Shown: piece after piece, positions 1 to 6,458 of the stretch
How positions within the stretch are numbered: position 1 is the first letter of the stretch
Layout: each line of letters starts with the position of its first letter
Assembly: GCA_016928095.1 (NCBI GenBank)
Contig: JAFGLL010000017.1
Location: 1 to 34,276, forward strand
Direction of reading: 5' to 3'
Source: Thermoplasmatota archaeon
GTDB lineage: Archaea > Thermoplasmatota > Penumbrarchaeia > Penumbrarchaeales > Penumbrarchaeaceae
Length of the DNA: 34,276 nt
The notes under the pieces: model-generated
Databases searched by the model: none
Seen by the model: only the letters and a program-made list of their open reading frames with translations
What the model was told of the DNA's origin: nothing
Made by a program: the position numbers and the translations under genes

Positions 1-1
1 T

Positions 2-1513
2 ATCCAATTCGTTTCCGGCTGCGGGGAGCAGTCGATGTCCACCCTGTCGGTGGACATACTTGCCTACGACCAGGCCCAGGAGGGTGATATCAAGGCCGAG
101 GACCTTCTGAGGTTCGAACAGATCTGCACCCAGGGGATCCAGCACGAGCTCATGTACCTGGTGGATGGCAAGAACGATCCAGGGAGGGGCATAGTATGGT
201 TTCCCGGGGACCAGGATGTTCACCCATGGCTGACCTCATGGGGCCTGCTGACCTTCCAGGATGCTATAGATGCTGGATTCGTGATCGACCCCAAGATCAT
301 CTCCGACATGCAGCTGTGGCTCTCCAAGCAGCAGGAGAGCGACGGAAGCTTCAGGTTCCCGGACTGGGGTCTCTACGAGACGACGAACCCCATCCTGCAG
401 GCCAAGAAGGTCTCGACCACTGCATACATAAGCAGAGCACTCCTCTACTCCGGATACGACAGGTCATCTAGTATCATAACGAAGGCGATGTCATACATTT
501 CCGGCAATGTTAGAGCGTCCGAGAACTGGGATGACCCCTACACTCTCTCGCTCGCCCTGATCGCCCTGGAGATGGGAAGAGGCGATACGCAAACAAGGAG
601 CGATCTTGCATCCCGCATCTCCGAACTGGCACGGACCGATGAGAACGGTGATATCTACTGGTCGACCGACAACAGCATGATCTCCGACGGAGAATCGGGA
701 TATTATGGAAGATGGTCCAACGGCAAGACGATCGAATGTACGGGGTATGCCATCATGGCGCTGGAGGCAAGAGGAGGCTACATGGGCATCACCCAGAAGG
801 CCGTAAGTTATCTTCTGAACCACCGCTCCAACCTGGGAGGTTTCTCTTCCACCCAGGACACGGTTGTCGCATTCCAGGCGCTGAAGTCCTTTGGCAAGTT
901 CAGCATAGAAAGCATGGACATTACCGTGGACGTGAACGGCGAGACAGTGGACACGGTCCACATGGACAAGGAGAACAAGGACATGACCTTCCTCATAGAC
1001 CTCAGGGGGCACCTTGCGAACACTATGGAAGTGAAGCTCGCGTCGAAGGGAGCCGGTAATGTGATGTACCAGGTCTATCTCGAACAGTATCTCCCTTGGA
1101 ACATTATCGGAGAGGACGAGCCCCCCGAACTGGATCTGCAGGTTACCTACGACACCACGAGCATAAAGGTCAACGACCATATAAACGCAAGCGTGGAACT
1201 CACTTACAACGGGGATGCAGTGCAGGTCAGGATGGTCGTCATCGATCTCAGGGCGCCGGTTGGGTTCTCGTTCGAGGCCTCCGACTTCGAGGCAATAGAC
1301 GAGCAAGGTATCATAGACTTTTTCGAGATCTCCGACAGGCAGTGCCTGGTATACATCGAGAGCCTTGACAAAGGTGTTTCCGTAAAGTTCGATTACAGGC
1401 TGAGAGCGAATAAGGTGATCGAGGGCAGCGTTCAGGACGTGGCGGTCTGGGACATGTACAACACCGATCTTCGATCGGAGGAGCCACCGGTCACGTTCAC
1501 ATCGATCGAATAG
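2..1513 (+). CDS. Alpha-2-macroglobulin family protein, C-terminal part (5' end outside window)
   Basis: The reading frame is open from the first bases, and residues encoded at 17-31 read GCGEQ, the thioester motif of complement C3/alpha-2-macroglobulin proteins. In that family the Cys and Gln form an internal thioester that covalently traps attacking proteases. The first ATG (base 35) lies just after this motif, so it is an internal Met and the gene starts upstream of the window. About 300 residues follow with the alpha/alpha-toroid pattern of the thioester domain (WLTSWGLL, STTAYISRALL, ECTGYAIMALEA), then a CUB-like strand segment and a C-terminal receptor-binding-like domain from about residue 375 (PPELDLQVTYD). 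No membrane anchor is seen at the C terminus, so an N-terminal lipid or membrane anchor would have to lie upstream. The protein presumably acts outside the membrane. Family assignment is strong; the physiological role is inferred. Confidence 0.9.
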   Translation: MQFVSGCGEQSMSTLSVDILAYDQAQEGDIKAEDLLRFEQICTQGIQHELMYLVDGKNDPGRGIVWFPGDQDVHPWLTSWGLLTFQDAIDAGFVIDPKIISDMQLWLSKQQESDGSFRFPDWGLYETTNPILQAKKVSTTAYISRALLYSGYDRSSSIITKAMSYISGNVRASENWDDPYTLSLALIALEMGRGDTQTRSDLASRISELARTDENGDIYWSTDNSMISDGESGYYGRWSNGKTIECTGYAIMALEARGGYMGITQKAVSYLLNHRSNLGGFSSTQDTVVAFQALKSFGKFSIESMDITVDVNGETVDTVHMDKENKDMTFLIDLRGHLANTMEVKLASKGAGNVMYQVYLEQYLPWNIIGEDEPPELDLQVTYDTTSIKVNDHINASVELTYNGDAVQVRMVVIDLRAPVGFSFEASDFEAIDEQGIIDFFEISDRQCLVYIESLDKGVSVKFDYRLRANKVIEGSVQDVAVWDMYNTDLRSEEPPVTFTSIE

Positions 1514-1547
1514 ACATCTGGAAGGCCATCAGTATATGGATGGTAGG

Positions 1548-1733
1548 TTACTCCTCATCCCAGTCTTTTCTCTTTTTCGACCTCCTGGTGAGCACTACAA
1601 GTCCGATGGCAGACCCATAATCGGTCAGATATACCAGAGGCAGGAATAAGGCATTTTCCTTCTGGGCCCTGATGATATTACTGCCGGTCCTGATCCTGCC
1701 AAGCAGAGAGAGAGAGATAGCAGATATGTCCAT
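1548..1733 (-). CDS. Possible small basic/acidic-tailed protein (61 aa), unknown
   Basis: A 61-codon minus-strand frame starts at MDISAISL and ends in RRSKKRKDWDEE. It has the parts of an expressed gene: a TATA-like CAATATATGG (minus strand, about 1769-1778), a GGGGAGAAGA Shine-Dalgarno-like stretch, then the ATG at 1733. A moderately hydrophobic stretch (about residues 30-49) precedes a basic cluster and an acidic end. The ending resembles the cytoplasmic tails of the large anchored proteins in this window, which contain DWDD. It could be a small membrane protein, the decayed 3' end of a larger surface-protein gene, or a chance frame. The frame is open further upstream but would then overlap lemA antisense. 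No function can be assigned. Confidence 0.35.
   Translation of the reverse strand: MDISAISLSLLGRIRTGSNIIRAQKENALFLPLVYLTDYGSAIGLVVLTRRSKKRKDWDEE
1564..1575 (+). terminator. T-rich tract after the alpha-2-macroglobulin-like gene
   Basis: TTTTCTCTTTTT lies about 50 bases after the stop codon at 1513. Archaeal transcription often ends at such T-runs without a hairpin. The tract overlaps the 3' end of the possible minus-strand small gene, so it may simply be coding sequence there. Confidence 0.3.
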
Positions 1734-1830
1734 TTCATGTTCTTCTCCCCCCAAATCAGATGCTGGCCATATATTGGGCGGCATGATAATAAAGTGTGGG
1801 AAAACAAGGTTGATGGTCCTAACATTTTGA

Positions 1831-1838
1831 TTATATAA
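1831..1838 (+). promoter_or_regulatory. TATA box of the lemA-TPM operon
   Basis: TTATATAA is centred about 25 bases before the ATG at 1860. This spacing puts transcription start at or next to the start codon, so the mRNA is probably leaderless; no Shine-Dalgarno sequence is present. Confidence 0.65.
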
Positions 1839-1859
1839 TAGTTCGAACATTGTCCGCTC

Positions 1860-2429
1860 ATGCAGATGAAAGCCGGGGCAACCATTGGAATAGCGGCCGC
1901 TGTTGTGGTCTTCCTGATCATACTGATATCGACGATCTGGACCATCAGCACATACAATAAACTTGTCAAATTGGAAGAGGGGGTTGACGGGAAATGGGCA
2001 CAGGTAGAGAACGTGTATCAGTACAAGATCGACCTGATCCCCCAACTGGTGACCACCGTAGAGGGTTATCAGGAGTTCGAATCCTCGACGCTTGTGAACA
2101 TCACAGCATTGCGGTCCAGATGGATGGAGGCCTCGGATGACGAGGAGGAGCAGCTGGATATATCGAACCAGCTTGATACGGCATTAAGGTCGATCATACT
2201 TACCTACGAGAATTACCCTAACCTTCAATCGATCCAAGCGGTGAGCGACCTCATGGTCTCTCTGGAGAGCGTGGAGAACCAGATAAAGGTCGAGAGGATG
2301 AGATACAATGAAGAGGTTAGGGACCTCAATACGAAGATAAAGCAGTTCCCCGCGGTGATAGTCGCCAACACGTTCGGGTTCGAGGAGAGGTCCTACTTCG
2401 AGAGCAATTTCGCTCCAGACAATCCGTGA
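1860..2429 (+). CDS. lemA: LemA family membrane protein
   Basis: This 189-residue protein has an N-terminal membrane helix (about residues 7-28) and then a long alpha-helical part. The hallmark start of the LemA domain, STYNKLVKLEEGVDGKWAQV, directly follows the helix, and further family signatures follow (YQYKIDLIPQLV, YENYPNLQS, RYNEEVRDLN and FPAVIVAN near the C terminus). Length and layout match LemA proteins. The family's molecular function is unresolved; most of the protein is thought to form an antiparallel helical bundle. The next gene encodes a TPM-domain protein 12 bases downstream, and lemA-TPM pairs are common in bacteria and archaea, which supports a shared envelope role. A TATA box 25 bases upstream suggests a leaderless bicistronic transcript. 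Confidence 0.92.
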   Translation: MQMKAGATIGIAAAVVVFLIILISTIWTISTYNKLVKLEEGVDGKWAQVENVYQYKIDLIPQLVTTVEGYQEFESSTLVNITALRSRWMEASDDEEEQLDISNQLDTALRSIILTYENYPNLQSIQAVSDLMVSLESVENQIKVERMRYNEEVRDLNTKIKQFPAVIVANTFGFEERSYFESNFAPDNP

Positions 2430-2441
2430 TAGTGATGTATC

Positions 2442-3143
2442 ATGAGATGGCATCCCTTAGTGGCAATCGTTCTCCTCCTGCAGGTAATACCGGTCTGGGC
2501 ATTTGCGGGACCATCCTACCCCAAGCTTGAATATTACGTGACCGACCAGGTGGGGGTGTTGACCGTTAATGACATATACGATATCGAGGACCTCTGCCTG
2601 GAGGTGGATAACGGGACCGGGTGCGAGATCGCGGTCCTGATCGTGAACACCACACAGCCTGACGGCATTGACCTTTTCGCCGTGAAGACCTTCGAGGAGA
2701 GCGGGATAGGCAAGGAGGGGCTGGACAACGGTCTTCTCCTCATGATATCGGTTTCCGAAAAGATGTGGAGGATCGAGGTCGGGTACGGTCTGGAGGGAAT
2801 ACTGCCCCCTATAAAGGTGAACCAGATCGCAGAGGACAATCTGGAGCCGTTCCTCGAGGAGGGGAACTACTATGAGGGGATCCTTTATACCGTGGCTTTC
2901 CTCGGCGAGGAGATCCTTGACAATTGGGACGGACCTGTAGAAAAAGAGAAGGAACCCTGGTACCCCATACCGTTCATACCACTTCTCTGGTGGCAGCTCC
3001 TGATAGTGGTCCTGATCGCTTTAGCGGTGTTCGTTGTCACAGGAGGACGGGTCCTGTTCTTCGCTGGCGGTCTCTTCAAGGGTGGAGGTGGAGGCTTCGG
3101 CGGTGGTAGGTCCGGAGGCAGCGGCGCCCGGGGAAGGTTCTAA
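2442..3143 (+). CDS. TPM domain (YgcG-like) secreted/membrane protein
   Basis: This 233-residue protein has a signal peptide (about 1-22), a TPM domain (about 28-160), a single membrane helix (about 184-202) and a glycine/arginine-rich C terminus (GGGGGFGGGRSGGSG). TPM features include YVTDQVGVLT at the domain start, EIAVLIVNTT, GIGKEGLDNGLLLMIS and the RIEVGYGLEG strand. The TPM domain (also called TLP18.3/Psb32/MOLO-1) is placed outside the membrane, and some plant members have phosphatase activity. It lies 12 bases after lemA and is probably co-transcribed with it. The Gly-rich tail is typical of the family. No catalytic role can be read from the sequence. Confidence 0.9.
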   Translation: MRWHPLVAIVLLLQVIPVWAFAGPSYPKLEYYVTDQVGVLTVNDIYDIEDLCLEVDNGTGCEIAVLIVNTTQPDGIDLFAVKTFEESGIGKEGLDNGLLLMISVSEKMWRIEVGYGLEGILPPIKVNQIAEDNLEPFLEEGNYYEGILYTVAFLGEEILDNWDGPVEKEKEPWYPIPFIPLLWWQLLIVVLIALAVFVVTGGRVLFFAGGLFKGGGGGFGGGRSGGSGARGRF

Positions 3144-3194
3144 GAATATTTTCAGATCTATATTGCGATCATTGTCCGGAGGAAGAAAAATATT

Positions 3195-3210
3195 GGGGGC
3201 CGAAGCCCCC
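3195..3210 (-). terminator. UUCG-tetraloop hairpin with T tract between convergent genes
   Basis: On the minus strand a perfect 6-bp GC stem (GGGGGC/GCCCCC) closes a TTCG loop and is followed by AATATTTTTCTT. It sits about 38 bases after the stop of the minus-strand surface-protein gene and 51 bases after the stop of the plus-strand TPM gene. The stem, exceptionally stable loop and T run resemble an intrinsic terminator, mainly for the minus-strand gene, though the hairpin is present on both strands. Confidence 0.6.
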
Positions 3211-3248
3211 TTCGTGGGGTAGGTGGTGAGATCAGATATGTTTCCCCT

Positions 3249-6200
3249 CTATTGCTCGATCAGGTCATCCCAATCGATATCATCCTCATCCATGATCCTG
3301 CCTGCAACAACACCATCAGGTCTAAGCCCTACGTCAAAATCCTCGTAATATACATTGATCTTCTTTCTCTGGGCCGCTGTCAGCATTGATAACGCCACGA
3401 CCGCACCTATCACGATCAGGACCAATACGGCTATCAGAACGAACCAGATCGAGTGGTCCGCAGGTTTATCCGTCCCGGTCGATGCAGTGATCACATGGCT
3501 GCTGGCCTCTGGCAAATAAATATAGAGGGTAGCTCCGTCCTCACCAACAATAACGTAGAAGAACGGTTCGTCCCCCGACATCTGCTCTGGATCGCTCACG
3601 AACCGGTAGGGGACCTGTAAACCGTCGACGGTCACTTTAAGGTCCTCGGGTTTGTTGATGTCGAACAATCCACGATCAAGGACAATTGAGAATATTCGGT
3701 CCTCGCCGCTCTCGGAATCGATATCCACCTCGACATACCCCTTCCGGCCCTCGACGAAGGTCACAGTGAAACCACTATCGTAGGTATCGACGTTGAAGGA
3801 GGGTGCGGAACCGTCTGTACCCTGTCCGAAGGTCGCCGTCGCAGCTACCTTTGTTCTGTTTGGGGCCCCCGAACCAACCACAAGGGTCAGGACGCTCGTC
3901 GATGGATAGGTCACCGTGTGGTTCGTGGATGCCGTCGTGATGTAGTAGTAATACGTCCCTGCAACGAAAGAGGTGGAAAATGTACAGGCTACACCGCTCG
4001 TGTAGGTTCCCCTTGCTACGTTCATCGAGAAGTTCTGGTAACCGGAACCGCTTCCGTACAAAATATGGATCTTCACATATGACGGCACGTCCCCGTCGGC
4101 ATCGGTATAGGTGATGGTGAAGTAAACGGTACTATTGGCTACCTGAGAGGTCGGCAACACCATGAGGTTGGTGAGCGTTGGCGCACGGTTCTGCTGGGGT
4201 AGACCCGGCGCCGCTACGGAAATGGTGGATATACCGCTCGAAGGCAGTCTTGTGGTCCAATTCCCGGAGGCGGTCTGGAAATAGTAACTGTAGTTGCCAG
4301 CGGAGAGCTTTATCGTGACCGATGCAGTCACACCATATAAGTAGCTGCTTCCTGACCAGGTCATGTTGTAAGAGGTATATGCCTGGCTGGACTGGATCGG
4401 ATTGATAAATAGCTTCACGTGTAGCGGTGCATCGCCATCCCGGTCGGAATAGATCACGGTGAATGTGATATTTGAACTGGCGGTCGGTCTCGAAGGTGAA
4501 TACGATCCGCTCGAGAGAACTGGACTATGGTTTCCTGGAGTTGTAGGGGTCAGGGTCAAGTTGTACCAGCTACCCGGGGGGAGCCTTGCATGGGACCCGT
4601 TGGAATATGTACTGAACGAGTACCCGAACCTACTTTCGAAAGTGGTAACGAGCCTGAGTGTTATGGATGCGGTAACACCTGTATTGTAGTTCGTCCCAGT
4701 TACCGTCATGTTGTAGGTATTCATGGTCGGAGTATCGATCCAGGGCTGTCCGATAACGAGGTTCACGAAGAGCGGTGCGTCCCCGTCCCTGTCAGCATAT
4801 GTCACCGTGAAGGTGACGTTATGCCCTTCTATAGGACTCGTGGGAGAATGCGAACCGGAGGAAAGCTGTGGGGGACTATCTTGAGGCGGTGGGACAACGG
4901 TCCCATTACTAACGGTCAAGGTCAAGAGACTTTCTTCAGGGAACTGGATAGTATAATTGCTCATATAAGCTGTAAAAGAATAACAGTGGCGAGAAGCGGC
5001 CAGTTCGAGTTTTGTGTAGTATTTTATACCAGTTGTAATATTGCCATGCCCCTTTGTCATCATGATGGGGTCGCCGGTTCCATATGTGGGAAGGTTCAAA
5101 CGGACAGAATTTGGTGTCACCTGGCCATTCGGATCGAAGTATATCACTGAAAATGTAACGGTATCATTTGAAGTTGGGTCCTGAGGTGAATGGCCACCGC
5201 TTGAAAGGTATGGATACCTAGGCGGGGGCGAGCTCCCATTACCGACAACGAACATATTTGTCGATGATGTTGAACGGGCTCCATGAATATCCCATCCTGT
5301 AAAGAAATAATAGTACGATCCATTGGAGGGTGCATTGATCATTGCCGAACAGTTCACTCCTCGAGTGACATTACCCGAACCGATAGTGACATTCACAACG
5401 GTATAGTTCGCAGGGTGATCTGATGGATGATAAGTAAGCAAAACCCTCAGCGGAGCGTCGTCGTCTGCATCAGTGTACATGACCCAGAATGTCATATTCT
5501 GGCCTGTAGATGGGGTGGCTGGTGAAAAGCCAGCTCCGGAAAGATCGGGATCCGAATTCTGAGGTCCAGAACTGGACACGTATAGAGTAAGCATTCCTTG
5601 TGGTGGCAGGTTGACGACATCGTTCTTGGAAGTCCTTGTGGTGAACCGGTATTCATAGTACCCTGTGTCGAACAGAAGAGACTTTGCATAAGCTACCCCT
5701 GAAGAGAAGTTGGACCCGGAACCCGTCATATTGTATGTCAGATATTGGGAATTGGGGACATCGTAAATGTAAAGGTTCACGTACATTGGAGCGGTACCAT
5801 TCGAATGCTTGTACATTACCGAGAAATTAACTCCTGTCGAATTATCTGGTCTTGCAGGAAGATATGTACCATTGTAAAGCTGGGGACCGGTCACCTTTGA
5901 TCGGACCGAGATGGTTTTTGTTCCATTCAATGGATCGCGCGCACCCTCTCTGAGGACATTCAGGGTATTATAGTAATAATAATGTATGCCTGCAGCAAGG
6001 TATGAAGTGTAATAGAATTCGACTCCTGTGGAATAATTCCAGTTCATGGTTCTGTTCTCTGTCATATTGAAGGAAGTCGACCCTATCACGACCGATACAG
6101 AAAGCGGAGTGTCATTATCGGTGTCCGTATACCATACCGTGAAATTGAACAGAGTATCGGTATATCCCGTGGAGGGGCTCACCGACGCATTTGTGAGAGT

Positions 6201-6311
6201 GGGGGCACTGGCCCTCGTCGGTTCAGCATTCGTTCCGGTGAAGACGATCACCGCAGAAGCCAACATGAACAATATCAGTCCGAGGGAGTAGGTTCTCTTC
6301 CAGGAAAGCAT
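3249..6311 (-). CDS. Large surface protein with seven Ig-like repeats and C-terminal membrane anchor
   Basis: This 1020-residue protein has a signal peptide (MLSWKRT then a hydrophobic core), seven repeats of roughly 90-115 residues, a distinct domain of about 120 residues, one membrane helix near residue 970 and a cytoplasmic tail ending DEDDIDWDDLIEQ. Each repeat opens with a pattern like SSGSYSP and continues into a beta strand ending YxDxDGDAP (for example DRDGDAPLHVKL), resembling bacterial Ig-like or PKD-type folds. N-glycosylation sequons (NxS/T) are very frequent. Start choice: the ATG at 6311 is preceded by GGTG with 5-base spacing; an alternative ATG at 6326 would add five residues. 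It is probably an S-layer-like or adhesive surface protein; no enzyme motif is seen. It is transcribed divergently from the ATPase/TPR regulator. Confidence 0.85.
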   Translation of the reverse strand: MLSWKRTYSLGLILFMLASAVIVFTGTNAEPTRASAPTLTNASVSPSTGYTDTLFNFTVWYTDTDNDTPLSVSVVIGSTSFNMTENRTMNWNYSTGVEFYYTSYLAAGIHYYYYNTLNVLREGARDPLNGTKTISVRSKVTGPQLYNGTYLPARPDNSTGVNFSVMYKHSNGTAPMYVNLYIYDVPNSQYLTYNMTGSGSNFSSGVAYAKSLLFDTGYYEYRFTTRTSKNDVVNLPPQGMLTLYVSSSGPQNSDPDLSGAGFSPATPSTGQNMTFWVMYTDADDDAPLRVLLTYHPSDHPANYTVVNVTIGSGNVTRGVNCSAMINAPSNGSYYYFFTGWDIHGARSTSSTNMFVVGNGSSPPPRYPYLSSGGHSPQDPTSNDTVTFSVIYFDPNGQVTPNSVRLNLPTYGTGDPIMMTKGHGNITTGIKYYTKLELAASRHCYSFTAYMSNYTIQFPEESLLTLTVSNGTVVPPPQDSPPQLSSGSHSPTSPIEGHNVTFTVTYADRDGDAPLFVNLVIGQPWIDTPTMNTYNMTVTGTNYNTGVTASITLRLVTTFESRFGYSFSTYSNGSHARLPPGSWYNLTLTPTTPGNHSPVLSSGSYSPSRPTASSNITFTVIYSDRDGDAPLHVKLFINPIQSSQAYTSYNMTWSGSSYLYGVTASVTIKLSAGNYSYYFQTASGNWTTRLPSSGISTISVAAPGLPQQNRAPTLTNLMVLPTSQVANSTVYFTITYTDADGDVPSYVKIHILYGSGSGYQNFSMNVARGTYTSGVACTFSTSFVAGTYYYYITTASTNHTVTYPSTSVLTLVVGSGAPNRTKVAATATFGQGTDGSAPSFNVDTYDSGFTVTFVEGRKGYVEVDIDSESGEDRIFSIVLDRGLFDINKPEDLKVTVDGLQVPYRFVSDPEQMSGDEPFFYVIVGEDGATLYIYLPEASSHVITASTGTDKPADHSIWFVLIAVLVLIVIGAVVALSMLTAAQRKKINVYYEDFDVGLRPDGVVAGRIMDEDDIDWDDLIEQ

Positions 6312-6354
6312 TGCATCACCTTTCATATACTATCCACTTCACCTCTCGAGACCG

Positions 6355-6362
6355 TATATATA
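6355..6362 (-). promoter_or_regulatory. TATA box for the seven-repeat surface protein gene
   Basis: TATATATA (minus strand GGTATATATACGG) predicts a transcription start near 6333. That leaves a leader of about 22 bases before the ATG at 6311, enough to carry the AAAGGTGAT ribosome-binding sequence. Confidence 0.6.
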
Positions 6363-6427
6363 CCTCATCCAGTTCTATTCAGAAATTATACCAAGGTCAA
6401 AGAAAATATACCATGGACCACAAAACC

Positions 6428-6435
6428 TATTTATT
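6428..6435 (+). promoter_or_regulatory. TATA box for the winged-helix/ATPase/TPR gene
   Basis: TATTTATT is centred about 27 bases before the ATG at 6459, consistent with a leaderless transcript. The site is about 70 bases from the divergent TATA box of the surface-protein gene, so one regulator could act on both. Confidence 0.5.
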
Positions 6436-6458
6436 GATCGATCGAACATACCAAAGCA

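Noticed and set aside
491-1306. Long minus-strand open frame opposite the alpha-2-macroglobulin-like gene
   Set aside because: It lies wholly antisense to a well-supported gene, has no recognisable domain, and arises from the GC-biased third positions of the real frame.
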